NCBI RefSeq assembly: GCF_017916275.1 | Contig: NZ_JAFMST010000012.1 | Location: 1-64,000, forward strand | DNA from: Rubellimicrobium arenae | GTDB taxonomy: Bacteria; Pseudomonadota; Alphaproteobacteria; Rhodobacterales; Rhodobacteraceae | DNA length: 64,000 bases | Reading direction: 5' to 3' | Part shown: one piece after another, positions 7,555-16,332 of the stretch | How positions within the stretch are numbered: position 1 is the first letter of the stretch | How the letters are laid out: each line of letters begins with the position of its first letter | Position numbers and translations under genes: made by a program | Notes under the pieces: generated by a model | The model's database searches: none | What the model was told of the DNA's origin: nothing | The model's input: the letters and a program-made list of their open reading frames with translations, nothing else

Positions 7555-8418
7555 GTGTCTGAAATCTCTGCCGAAGATCTGCTGAACATCGGCTTTATCG
7601 AGCTCGGCGTCTGGATGCTTGACGGGGACAGGATCGACTACCGAGTTGAGGGAACCCAGGTTGATGGCCGGCGCGCAATCATGGAGATCCCCAACGCTCT
7701 TTACGCGTTCGCCGAGGGCAACACGGTCAGTTACATTGGTAAGACCACGCGGGGCATTCGACGGCGCTTTGCAGGCTACCGCCGCCCCGGAGCCACGCAG
7801 CGCACGAACGTACGCTGCAACGCTAAGATCAAGGAGGCCATCGGCGCTGGGCGCGTGATCCGCATCCTGGCTTTCACGCCGATCACGCAGCTCAGATACG
7901 GAGAGTTCGAGATCAACCTGGCCGCTGGTCTTGAAGACTCGCTGATACGGCTCGTCAACCCGTCCTGGAATGGCGGGGACCGAGGCGCCGCCATAACGGA
8001 AACGGCGGAGCGCGAGGCATGGGAAGATGGCGAGTCGCTCGCGGAGGAGCCGGGCAGGGACGGGACCGGTAGCCAAGACTCAATGCCTATTGCTCAGTTC
8101 CGCATCATCTTGGCCCCGACCTACTACGAGCGGGGGATCGTGAACCCCGGGGTGGAGGCCAGCCGATACCTAGGAGAGGACGGAGAGCCGGTCATCATCC
8201 ACTTCTCAGATAACGCCTCGCCACTCTCGTCGTCGATCAACCGAACGGCCAACAAGTCTGGCGCGGTCCGGCTCGTGGGTAGCAATCGTCAGATCGCGGA
8301 GTGGTTCCAGCGGCACTTCCGCAGAGGCGACCCAGTGACGTGCGAGATACTTGACGCTCACACGATCAGGTTCTGTTCTCCAAAATCCAGAACGGATGAA
8401 AAAACCGAAGAGACGTGA
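7555..8418 (+). CDS. GIY-YIG endonuclease with a C-terminal restriction-type recognition domain
   Basis: A 287-residue protein starting at GTG 7555 with GGAG at 7543-7546. The N-terminal half holds a full GIY-YIG signature: LYAF (Tyr50), SYIGKT (Tyr60), Arg-rich helix 67-77, Glu127 in GLEDSL and Asn135 in NPSWN. This is the catalytic core of a metal-dependent nuclease. After an acidic linker (155-175), residues 180-275 form a second, strand-rich domain (FRIILAPTYYERGIVNPG, then SINRTANKSGAVRL). It resembles DNA-recognition domains attached to some type II restriction enzymes. That resemblance is my reading and not certain. It is the only rightward gene of the island and has no adjacent methyltransferase. 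A defence, exclusion or homing role is likely. Confidence 0.7.
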   Translation: MSEISAEDLLNIGFIELGVWMLDGDRIDYRVEGTQVDGRRAIMEIPNALYAFAEGNTVSYIGKTTRGIRRRFAGYRRPGATQRTNVRCNAKIKEAIGAGRVIRILAFTPITQLRYGEFEINLAAGLEDSLIRLVNPSWNGGDRGAAITETAEREAWEDGESLAEEPGRDGTGSQDSMPIAQFRIILAPTYYERGIVNPGVEASRYLGEDGEPVIIHFSDNASPLSSSINRTANKSGAVRLVGSNRQIAEWFQRHFRRGDPVTCEILDAHTIRFCSPKSRTDEKTEET

Positions 8419-8450
8419 CGCGCCACCAGTCAGACAATGGCGCACTCCCC

Positions 8451-10088
8451 TCAACTGTCGGCATCTGAATCAGTTCGCACCCGGTCCACAGGAATCCAGT
8501 CATTTGTATCCTCACCTTCCCAGCCGTCGAACCGAGTCCGCTTAAGTGCCTCAGTCACGCTCTCATGCGACTGCTTCCTGCTCTCCTCGGCTTCTGCTTC
8601 AGCAGCCACGTCCGCACGGCTCCAGGTTTCGACCATTCCATCCGGGTAGCGCCTTCCAGCGATAGTTTCGTGAAAAGTCTGGTCCGTGACGAAGTCGGCC
8701 CACTTAGCCATGATCTGGCGACGCTGCTCCAAGAAGTCACTCCGCAGGTAGGCCCGCGTCGTCTCGTTATCGACAGAATGGGCAATACAGCGCTCGGCCA
8801 TCTCCCGGTCGCACACTTTGTTCTCAAGCGCCCAGTCTACAAAGACCGACCGAACGCCATGCGGCACCATATCAAATCCGAGGTCCGCCAGCCGCTTGCG
8901 CCACGAGTCCGGGTTAATGTGACCCACGTTGCGCTTGGAACCCGGACGCCTCCCTTTCCCTGAGGCGGGGAAAACGAGTCCTGACCCATTGTCGTGCCGT
9001 CGAGCTTGCCTGAACAGGTCATTGAGTTGCCAGGAAACGGGGACACGGAAGGGTGGGTCACCCGTGACACGTCCCTTCATACGTTCCGGCGGAACAAGCC
9101 ACACGTCCTCCGTCATCTCACCCCAGCGAGCTGGAGCGACACTACCGGTTCGCAACGCGGTCAAGACTACCACTTTCAGGCCAAGGTCGGCAGCGGAAAC
9201 TCCTAGGGCTGCATAAACGGCCGGCATCTGCTGCCAAGGCAGGGCCCGTTGAGGTTGTACCCTGTGACCCTGACCACCAAGCTGGACCTTGGCCAACTCG
9301 ACGATTTCTATCGGGACTGAAGGATCCACCGCTCGGGCGTGCTTGAGGATACGTTCCAGACGCAAGAGCGCCTTTCGCGCCTGCTCAGGCCGCGCCCCCT
9401 CACGCCCGCTCACCCAGTCTGGCTTGAGCGCATCAACCACGTCTCGGACGGTCAGTTCCCGGACTGGCTTATTCTCCAACCTGCCAAAGAAGTGGATCCG
9501 AATTGGTGCAATCCAGTCATCCGGTCGCAGGGTCTCCTTCAGGGAAGTCCGTGCCGTCTCAAACGCGGCAAGAGCGGCCTCTCGCAGGGTAGGGTGGCAC
9601 TTCCGTGCGGCGACCCTTCCGTCCCGACGCTCCGCGACAGGGTCAATCCCTTCGGCCACCTTGCGACGTAGTTCGGCTGCCTTGGCCTTAGCTGCCTTAA
9701 CGCCTACAGCGGGAAAGGAGCCCAAGCCAGTGTTCTTCCGCTTCCCGTCCCGCTGCCAACGGAACACCCAGGACGCGCGTCCAGTCCGCCCAACGCGGAT
9801 CGTGAGATTGCTGTCTACATTATGCTCGCCGGGAGCAAGTTCGCGGATCGCTGCATCAGTACGTGGGTAGGGGGCCTGCACGCGGCGCATCGCAGCCGCT
9901 ACTTTCGCCGCCTCGCGCCCTGCGGCACCCGACCGAGAGGTTCGGGGCTGAGGTACGACTCCCGCTGGAGCTGGGCCAGATTTTGGGCCACTAGGTATCG
10001 TGATGCCCTTTCCTCGTCTCGATACGAACACCGGCTGCGCCAGCAGGCCGTAGCAGAAAGGACAGCGTTCTTCATGGCTTGTCATCAT
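8451..10088 (-). CDS. Phage-type tyrosine integrase
   Basis: A 545-residue site-specific recombinase that would integrate and excise the island. The catalytic set is visible: Arg313 (ALRTGS), Lys338 (MKGR) as a possible beta-hairpin lysine, His410-x-x-Arg413 (PHGVRS), His437 (AHSV) and the nucleophile Tyr447 (TRAYLRSD). Residues 85-160 form the arm-binding region typical of P4/DUF4102-like integrases (RVGRTGRASWVFRWQRDGK, then GLGSFPAVGVKAAKAKA). Ahead of it is an unusual 80-residue extension with CPFC at 9-12, perhaps a half zinc ribbon. An acidic tail of about 80 residues follows the catalytic domain. The gene starts at ATG 10088, beside the presumed right end of the island. Confidence 0.92.
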   Translation of the reverse strand: MMTSHEERCPFCYGLLAQPVFVSRRGKGITIPSGPKSGPAPAGVVPQPRTSRSGAAGREAAKVAAAMRRVQAPYPRTDAAIRELAPGEHNVDSNLTIRVGRTGRASWVFRWQRDGKRKNTGLGSFPAVGVKAAKAKAAELRRKVAEGIDPVAERRDGRVAARKCHPTLREAALAAFETARTSLKETLRPDDWIAPIRIHFFGRLENKPVRELTVRDVVDALKPDWVSGREGARPEQARKALLRLERILKHARAVDPSVPIEIVELAKVQLGGQGHRVQPQRALPWQQMPAVYAALGVSAADLGLKVVVLTALRTGSVAPARWGEMTEDVWLVPPERMKGRVTGDPPFRVPVSWQLNDLFRQARRHDNGSGLVFPASGKGRRPGSKRNVGHINPDSWRKRLADLGFDMVPHGVRSVFVDWALENKVCDREMAERCIAHSVDNETTRAYLRSDFLEQRRQIMAKWADFVTDQTFHETIAGRRYPDGMVETWSRADVAAEAEAEESRKQSHESVTEALKRTRFDGWEGEDTNDWIPVDRVRTDSDADS

Positions 10089-10612
10089 AACATCACTTCA
10101 CAACATCGGCATCGCGGAAGCGCTGGGCCTACACGTTGTGCATCATTCGTCTGTCGGGTGCGCCATAACTCCGGACGTCGCTGGGATGCGGCTCGGATTA
10201 TGTGACCCAGATCGTCCGACAAACCTGCAGCGGGCCGGCAAATTGTCGGGCCTACGTCAGGATCGGTCAGCGATCACGGGCGATCTGAGACCATTTGCGA
10301 TCCGGCGCTTTCGCATCGCAACCCTCACCAGATAAGCGTGGCGACCTCCCCGGGTGAGGAGCCGTCACGCTCGAGCCAGGTCCCGGCTGATATAGGCAGG
10401 GCGACTTCGAACTGTCAGCGCGGATCGGCACGTTCTGTTCAGCGTCCCGTCGCTGCCGTCGGCATCTGGAAAGCACCAGCGCCGCTGGTCACGTCAATAG
10501 GGTGCCCTCAGGGGCGGCTTACCGCGTGCAGCATCAGGGAACCCAATCCGGTCTGCGCGCTTGGATGGGCTGTCGACTACCGCACCCGACTTGCCTTAGT
10601 GGAGACGTCCTC
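10089..10612. other. Junction between the island and the chromosome, no gene seen
   Basis: No coding region is supported. The right attachment site should lie here if the island ends beside its integrase. I could not find a matching copy in the first 760 bases of the window, and there is no tRNA. Confidence 0.4.
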
Positions 10613-11500
10613 GTGGAGGCCCTGCAACCTCTGGCCGTGATGCGCGATCAGCTCCTTGGTCTCGCGGCATCGTTCTTTGCGCTGATCCCGAACCTGCTCC
10701 TTGGCATCGTCGCGCTCGTGGTCACCTGGGGCGCCGCTCGGCTGTCCGTCCGGCTTGTGGATCGGTTCCTGGTTCACGAGCACGCGCGGGTCTCGCTTCG
10801 TGCGGCAGCGGCGACCCTGACGCGCACAGGGGCCTGGACGCTCGGCCTGCTCATCGCGGCGACGCTGATCTTTCCGAACCTCACGCCGACCAAGCTGCTT
10901 GCGGGCCTCGGCCTCGGCACCATCGCGATCGGCCTGGCCTTCCAAGACATCTTCGAGAACTTCCTGGCGGGTCTTCTCATCCTGCTGCGCGAACCCATGC
11001 AGATCGGGGACGACATCGAGTGTCAGGACGTTCGCGGGCGCGTCGAGGAGATCACGATCCGCGACAGCTACATTCGCCAGCGCTCGGGCGAACTGATCCT
11101 GGTGCCGAACTCGTTCCTCTACAAGAACCCTGTCCGGGTGCTGACGGACAAGCCGCAGCGCCGGATCGAGCTCGTGGTCGGGGTTGGATACGGAGAGGAC
11201 GTCGCACGCGCGCGGGAGGTCATCCGGAGCGCCTTCGCCGGTCTGAAGACGCCGGACCAGACCCACGACATCGACGTTTTCGCCAGCAGCTTCAGCGAAT
11301 CGTCGATCGACTTCATCGTGCGGTGGTGGGCAGGCTCCACACCGGTCGAAGAGTTGCGGTCGCGCGACGAAGTGGCCGAAGCGGTCAAGTCCGCTCTGGA
11401 CCAGGCGGGCATAGAGATTCCATTCCCGTACCGGACGCTGACGTTCAAGGATCCGCTTCGCGTGCGGCAGGACCCGGACACGCCCGAAGCCCCGTCCTGA
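10613..11500 (+). CDS. MscS-family mechanosensitive channel
   Basis: A 295-residue inner-membrane channel that would open under hypo-osmotic stress. Three membrane segments are visible at about residues 16-45, 62-85 and 98-130. The third (LAGLGLGTIAIGLAFQDIFE) is the Gly/Ala-rich pore helix of the MscS family. It is followed by the beta domain (EPMQIGDDIECQDVRGRVEE, then LVPNSFLYKNPV) and a cytoplasmic alpha/beta domain. The start is GTG 10613 with GGAG at 10601-10604; ATG 10640 is possible but has no ribosome site. The gene stands 119 bases before a hybrid kinase, so it may share control with that signalling block. Confidence 0.88.
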   Translation: MEALQPLAVMRDQLLGLAASFFALIPNLLLGIVALVVTWGAARLSVRLVDRFLVHEHARVSLRAAAATLTRTGAWTLGLLIAATLIFPNLTPTKLLAGLGLGTIAIGLAFQDIFENFLAGLLILLREPMQIGDDIECQDVRGRVEEITIRDSYIRQRSGELILVPNSFLYKNPVRVLTDKPQRRIELVVGVGYGEDVARAREVIRSAFAGLKTPDQTHDIDVFASSFSESSIDFIVRWWAGSTPVEELRSRDEVAEAVKSALDQAGIEIPFPYRTLTFKDPLRVRQDPDTPEAPS

Positions 11501-11619
11501 CAGGCTTCGGGTCTGCCGCGACGGCAGCGTGGCCTGCGTGGAACGACCGCTTCCATCCCGAGTTTAGACGCTTGGCGACCTCTCCCCCCGGGTCGCGATC
11601 CAGGTCCGGAGAAGGATAC

Positions 11620-14600
11620 GTGAGCAGGTCCGAAACGCCGACCGTCGACGACATGGACCAGACCGTCACATCCAGTCTCGACGCCCTTGGCTTTGGCGTG
11701 TGTCGCGTCGATCGATCTGGCCGCTGCATTCATATAAACCCGGCGGGCCTAGCCTTGCTGGGGTTCGAACCCGAGGATCTGCGCGGCCGCAGCTTCGCCA
11801 ATCTAGTTCTTCGCGCCGACCCGCAATCCACCGGCACGTCCGATCTGGCGTCCTTGCTGCGCGCCATGCGGGCCGATGTACGGGCCCTGCCGCATTCGAC
11901 AGAGATCCTGTGGCGCCGGGACGGAAGCTCCTTTCCCGCAGCCTGTTCGTTCTGGCCGATCAGGACCGAGGACCCGGTCGGAGGCGGTGTCGTCACATTC
12001 GTCGATGCCGGTCACCAGGGGGCCGCGCAGGATCGGCTGACCCTGCAGGTGGCCGTCAATCGCATCCTGGCCGGCATGGACGAGCCGGAGGACGTGCTGC
12101 CCCGACTGCTTTCGGCCCTGTGCCAAGGTCTTGGCTGTCGCGCCGGGGTGTTCTGGAACCTGAGCCATCGCGAGCGCCGGCTGAACGTCGAAGCCACATG
12201 GCCGGCCGTCGACGATCCAGATGGTCGATCCGTTCAGCAACTGGATGGCCGGACGCTCGGACGGGGACAGGGCGTTCCGGGCCGGGCCTGGGAATCCGGG
12301 GAGGTCGTGTCTCAGGGCGGGGAGGCTTGCCCGGGCTCGACCGATCGGGATGACCCCGCCGTCGGGTTTGAATTCGCCTTGGCCATTCCGGCCCGCGTCG
12401 GTCGCCGGATCCTGGGTGTGGTGGAGCTTCTCGCGGACGCTCCCGTGGCCCTGGACGACGACCTTCGGCAAAGCGCGACGGCCATCGGGCAGCAGATCGG
12501 ACAGTATCTGAGGCGCAAGCGGGTCGAAGAATCGCTGCGCCAGCGCGAGGAAGAGTTTCGGGCCTTCGCCGAGAACCTGCCCCAGCTCACCTGGATGGCC
12601 GATGCGACCGGGGCCATGGAGTGGTTCAACCGGCGCTGGTACGATTACACCGGCACGCTGCCCGAGGACGTGCTGGGCTGGGGATGGCGGTCGGTCCAGC
12701 ATCCCGATCACGTCGCCCGCATCGAAGCGACCTACCGGGCCTCGATCGACGCCGGGATGGTGTGGGAGGAGACGTTCCCGCTGCGCGGCAAGGATGGGCG
12801 CTATCGGTGGTTCCTGTCGCGGGCGGTCCCTTTGCTGGATGACGAAGGCCGAATCGAGCGGTGGTTCGGCACGAACACCGACATCACCGGGCAACGCCGG
12901 GCCGAGGCGCGGGCCATCGCGGCCGAGCGACGTTTGCGGTTCGCGCTCCAGGTGGCCCGGGTCGGATCCTGGAGCTGGGCCTTCGACGAGGACGCGATCG
13001 AGGCCGACGAAGGGTTTCGGTCGCTTCTGGACCTGCCGGCCGGCGAGGCCCGGCTCTCCCCCAAGGAGTTCCTGGACCATATCCATCCCGAGGACCTGCC
13101 TGCCGTGATCGCGACCCTGGACGGCGCGCGGGACAGCCAGGGGGAGTTCGACCTCGAATTCCGGATCGTCACCGACGCCGGGGAGGTGCGCTGGGCCGTT
13201 GCCCGCGGCGTTGTGGAGCGCCGGTCCTTTGCGCGCGGCGTCCACGCGCTCGGCATCATCTGGGACCTGACCGAAAGGAAGCGGCACGAGGAGGACCTTG
13301 CCGCCGCCAAGAACGCCGCGGAGGAGGCCAATCGCGCCAAGAGCCAGTTCATCGCCAATATGAGCCACGAGCTGCGCACGCCCCTGAGCGCGATCATTGG
13401 CTATGCCGAATTGCTGGAGGAAGAAGCCGAGGATCTTGGCCCCGCCGGTGAATCGTTCGCCGATGACCTGGCCAAGATCGAGGGCAGCGCCCGACACCTC
13501 CTGTCGCTCATCAATGGGGTGCTCGACCTGTCCAAGATCGAAGCCGGCAAGATGGAGGTGGACCTCGAGACCTTCGAGGTCGCTCCTCTTGTGCTGGAGG
13601 TCTGCGACACCGTCGCGCCCCTTATGGCGAAGAAGGCGACCCGGTTCGTCCAGGACCTGCCGCCCGGCCTGGGCTCGATGAGGTCGGACGCGGTGAAGAT
13701 CAGGCAATGCCTGTTCAACCTGCTGTCGAACGCCGCCAAGTTCGCCGAAGGCGGCGACGTCACACTGGCCGTCCGGCGCGACTCTGACCAGATCGCGTTC
13801 GAGGTGACGGACACCGGGATCGGCATGACGCCGGATCAGCAGGCCCGCCTGTTCCAGCGTTTCACCCAGGCGGACGTCTCCACGACCCGGCGGTTCGGGG
13901 GCACGGGGCTTGGGCTCGCGCTCACGAAGGCCTTCGCCGACATGCTTGAGGGGACGGTTCAGGTTCGGAGCGAGGAGGGGCAGGGCACCACCTTCACCCT
14001 GTCGCTCCCCATCGCCCCGCGGCACTCGGGAGAGCGCGGTCCTGTGCCGGAGAGCCAAGCACCCGACGGCAACGAACAGGTGCTGGTCATCGACGACGAC
14101 CCACATATGCGGGATCTCCTGACCCGCTTCCTGGCCCGGGACGGGCTGAGCGTCGTTGCGGTCGCCGATGGCGAGACGGGCCTGGCCCGTGCACGAGAGA
14201 TGCGCCCGTCGGCCATCCTGCTGGATGTGATGATGCCGCGCATGGATGGCTGGGCGGTACTGGCGGCCCTGAAGGCGGACGAGATGCTGGCCGACATCCC
14301 CGTCATCATGATCTCCATGGTGCGGGAAAAGGGGCTGGCCTACTCGCTCGGGGCGGCCGACTACCTGACCAAGCCGATCGACTGGCAGCGCCTCAAGAGC
14401 GTCGTCGACCGGCATCGTTGCCAGGCAGCCCCGGGGCTGGCCCTTGTGGTCGAGAGCGACGCGACCACGCGCGAGGAGCTCGCAATGCTCCTCCAGGGCG
14501 AGGGCTGGCGCGTCTCGGAGACGGCCGACGCCGGTGCCGCCCTGTCCCGTCTTCGGCAGGACGGGGCAGACCTGATCCTCGTCAACGTTGAGATGCCGGA

Positions 14601-14847
14601 GGTCGGCGCCTTCGACCTCCTGCGCGACTTGCGTCGGACCCCGGATTGGCGGCACATCCCGGTGATCGGCCTGACGGAAGGCGGTCTCGATCCCGGTGAG
14701 CGGGCGCGGCTGCGGGATCAGGTCAGGCAAGTGGTTCGCATCGGGGAAGACAGCCTCGACGACCTCTTGGCCGAGATCCAGCGCATCTCCGTCGATCGGG
14801 CTTCAGGCCGGTCCGGCGGCAACCTTGGGGGACCGGGACATGGCTAG
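11620..14847 (+). CDS. PAS/GAF hybrid histidine kinase with two receiver domains
   Basis: A 1075-residue soluble sensor kinase from GTG 11620 (GGAG at 11608-11611). Domains in order: PAS (about 15-125), GAF (about 145-300), PAS (about 310-430), PAS (about 440-550), HisKA with phospho-His583 in MSHELRTPLS, an HATPase domain with N-box NLLSNAAKF and DTGIGM/GGTGLGL lids, a first receiver with Asp869 (LLDVMMP), and a second receiver. In the second receiver the phospho-acceptor position is Asn989 (LVNVEMP), so it is probably a pseudo-receiver. There is no transmembrane helix. Its last eight bases overlap the next gene, a single-domain response regulator, which is the likely output partner. The sensed signal is unknown. 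Confidence 0.9.
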   Translation: MSRSETPTVDDMDQTVTSSLDALGFGVCRVDRSGRCIHINPAGLALLGFEPEDLRGRSFANLVLRADPQSTGTSDLASLLRAMRADVRALPHSTEILWRRDGSSFPAACSFWPIRTEDPVGGGVVTFVDAGHQGAAQDRLTLQVAVNRILAGMDEPEDVLPRLLSALCQGLGCRAGVFWNLSHRERRLNVEATWPAVDDPDGRSVQQLDGRTLGRGQGVPGRAWESGEVVSQGGEACPGSTDRDDPAVGFEFALAIPARVGRRILGVVELLADAPVALDDDLRQSATAIGQQIGQYLRRKRVEESLRQREEEFRAFAENLPQLTWMADATGAMEWFNRRWYDYTGTLPEDVLGWGWRSVQHPDHVARIEATYRASIDAGMVWEETFPLRGKDGRYRWFLSRAVPLLDDEGRIERWFGTNTDITGQRRAEARAIAAERRLRFALQVARVGSWSWAFDEDAIEADEGFRSLLDLPAGEARLSPKEFLDHIHPEDLPAVIATLDGARDSQGEFDLEFRIVTDAGEVRWAVARGVVERRSFARGVHALGIIWDLTERKRHEEDLAAAKNAAEEANRAKSQFIANMSHELRTPLSAIIGYAELLEEEAEDLGPAGESFADDLAKIEGSARHLLSLINGVLDLSKIEAGKMEVDLETFEVAPLVLEVCDTVAPLMAKKATRFVQDLPPGLGSMRSDAVKIRQCLFNLLSNAAKFAEGGDVTLAVRRDSDQIAFEVTDTGIGMTPDQQARLFQRFTQADVSTTRRFGGTGLGLALTKAFADMLEGTVQVRSEEGQGTTFTLSLPIAPRHSGERGPVPESQAPDGNEQVLVIDDDPHMRDLLTRFLARDGLSVVAVADGETGLARAREMRPSAILLDVMMPRMDGWAVLAALKADEMLADIPVIMISMVREKGLAYSLGAADYLTKPIDWQRLKSVVDRHRCQAAPGLALVVESDATTREELAMLLQGEGWRVSETADAGAALSRLRQDGADLILVNVEMPEVGAFDLLRDLRRTPDWRHIPVIGLTEGGLDPGERARLRDQVRQVVRIGEDSLDDLLAEIQRISVDRASGRSGGNLGGPGHG

Positions 14848-15217
14848 GCTGCTGCTTGTCGAAGATACCGAGGAGATCTGGGACTTCCTGTCGCGTCGGC
14901 TGGCTCGGCGCGGCCACGAGATCCTCCTGGCCCATGATGGCGAAGGGGGCGTCCGGATGGCCCGCGCCGAACGGCCCGAGGTGATCCTGCTCGACATGAA
15001 CCTGCCGGTCATGGACGGCTGGACCGTCGCCCGAACGCTCAAGGGGGATCCGCAAACCTCGGTCATCCCGATCATCGCCTTGACCGCGCATGCGCTGTCC
15101 GGGGATCGCGAGAAGATCCTGGCCGCCGGATGCGACGACTATCACGCCAAGCCAGTCGACTTCTCCCGACTCCTATCGCAGATCGACGCCGCGCTCGGGA
15201 CGGGAGCCGCCGCATGA
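14840..15217 (+). CDS. Single-domain response regulator (DivK/CheY-like)
   Basis: A 125-residue receiver domain with nothing attached. Acidic pocket residues are in LLLVEDTEE, the phospho-Asp lies in ILLDMNLPVMDGW, Thr in ALTAHAL and Lys in YHAKPV, all as expected for an active receiver. ATG 14840 lies inside the end of the kinase gene and its own stop overlaps the start of the CBS gene, so the three are translated as a coupled unit. It most likely accepts phosphate from the kinase or its receiver and acts through protein contacts, as DivK does. Confidence 0.9.
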   Translation: MARLLLVEDTEEIWDFLSRRLARRGHEILLAHDGEGGVRMARAERPEVILLDMNLPVMDGWTVARTLKGDPQTSVIPIIALTAHALSGDREKILAAGCDDYHAKPVDFSRLLSQIDAALGTGAAA

Positions 15218-15639
15218 GGGTTGGTGACATCATGAGCCGCTATGTCGAGTTCATCCCTGCCGACGCCCGGGCGTCGGAGGCCGCTGAACTCATGGGGGAT
15301 CTCGACGTGGGCGCCTTGCCGGTCGGCAGCGCGGACAACCTTGAAGGCATCGTGACGGATCGGGACATCCTGTACCGCGTCGTCGCCAAGGGCCTGAGCG
15401 GAGCGGACGTTCCGGTCAGCGCGATCCTGTCGCGTCCCGTCATCGGCTGTGGCGCGGAGGACTCGCTCCAGGCTGCGATGGACGTCATGGCCGCCCACCA
15501 CATCCGACGGCTCGCCGTGCGCGAGACCGGGGGGCGGGTGATCGGCTGGGTCACGATGGCGGACCTGGCCCGCCATCTCCTCGTGGAAAGCAGCCCGTTT
15601 CAGGAACTGCTGCGGGAGGTCACCGAGCCGCCCCGCTGA
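15214..15639 (+). CDS. CBS-domain pair protein
   Basis: A 141-residue protein made of two CBS motifs (about 8-60 and 73-125), which together form a Bateman module that binds adenine nucleotides. Typical features are VGDIMSRY at the start, GIVTDRDILYRVVAKG, and VIGWVTMADLARHLL. Its ATG overlaps the response-regulator stop (ATGA). Being coupled to a two-component system, it may report energy state or modulate a partner. The family suggests this, but no partner is shown by the sequence. Confidence 0.88.
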   Translation: MRVGDIMSRYVEFIPADARASEAAELMGDLDVGALPVGSADNLEGIVTDRDILYRVVAKGLSGADVPVSAILSRPVIGCGAEDSLQAAMDVMAAHHIRRLAVRETGGRVIGWVTMADLARHLLVESSPFQELLREVTEPPR

Positions 15640-15649
15640 CCGGGCCGAA

Positions 15650-16228
15650 TCAGCTCCGGTAACGTCGGTCCAGGCTCCCCGCGACGTCCGCCGCGAGGCC
15701 AAGCCGTGCGGCCATATACGTCAGGAAGGCCTGGTTCGCTGGACCGCGACGATTGATCGCCAAGAGAGCGGCGGCATAAGCGTGGGTGGCGAGCCCCATT
15801 CTCTGGACCTCGGCCAAGAGCGCGGCCAGGTTCTGCAATTCACCCAACGCCGTGTCGAGCCACTCGGCCTCGGCTGCGCCCGCTCCGACCCGTTGGAGGG
15901 CGAGCTGGATCTGACGGCTTTCCCGCAGATCGACCTGTCCGTCCGCCTGGGCCGCAGCCGCCATGATGCGAAGAAGCAGATGACCTTCGTCGGAGGAGAG
16001 GGCCTGGAAATTCAGGGTGTGGGGAACCAGGATCTGGTGGCGGTTGGCAAGCCAGCCGTCCAGGAGCTTTGTGCCAAGCGCGACCTCCAAGGCACGGCCC
16101 GGCTCAACGCCGACGTGACCCCGGGACGGCGCTGCCGCCTCCTGGGCAAGGCTCTCCAAGGCCTTCGCCTGGCCATCTCGGTCGCGAACCGACCCAAAAA
16201 GCTTTCCGATCAGATCGAATCCCGTCAT
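15650..16228 (-). CDS. TerB/DUF533-like protein
   Basis: A 192-residue protein on the opposite strand to its neighbours. The C-terminal 120 residues (LLLRIMAAAAQADGQVDLRE through NQAFLTYMAARLGL) match the helical TerB-like fold of the DUF533/YebE family, with the acidic DGQVDLRE turn in its usual place. The family is common in envelope-stress settings but has no settled function. Start ATG 16228 follows a purine-rich stretch. It ends only 11 bases from the CBS gene stop, so the two converge. Confidence 0.75.
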   Translation of the reverse strand: MTGFDLIGKLFGSVRDRDGQAKALESLAQEAAAPSRGHVGVEPGRALEVALGTKLLDGWLANRHQILVPHTLNFQALSSDEGHLLLRIMAAAAQADGQVDLRESRQIQLALQRVGAGAAEAEWLDTALGELQNLAALLAEVQRMGLATHAYAAALLAINRRGPANQAFLTYMAARLGLAADVAGSLDRRYRS

Positions 16229-16332
16229 GCCTCGCCTAACTATCCTGCACCTCAGGCTTGTGGGAACCGATCACGCCGACGCCCGGTTCCGGTCACCCCT
16301 GACCTGTTCCCCATCATGGAGACGCCGCCCTC

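Larger units (their letters stand above)
1..10088. mobile_element. Integrated island, probable phage satellite (left limit unresolved)
   Basis: The stretch carries an integrase (8451-10088), a primase-polymerase (2488-3738), an SF3-type helicase (761-2404), a terminase-small-subunit-like gene (5894-6427), a GIY-YIG nuclease (7555-8418) and several unknown small genes. Almost everything reads leftward from the integrase. This combination without structural phage genes is what is known of phage satellites and some integrative plasmids. No duplicated attachment site or host tRNA was found at either side, so the right limit is placed just upstream of the integrase and the left limit may lie beyond position 1. 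The island label is an inference from gene content. Confidence 0.7.

Noticed and set aside
7108-8076. A 322-codon leftward frame overlapping the GIY-YIG gene
   Set aside because: The rightward gene has the full nuclease signature and a good ribosome site, whereas this frame has none of these.
10089-10612. Attachment-site repeat matching the left end
   Set aside because: No shared stretch longer than chance was found between this region and bases 1-760; the other site may be outside the window.
11803-14730. A 975-codon leftward open frame
   Set aside because: Antisense to the PAS/GAF hybrid kinase, with no known motif in its product.
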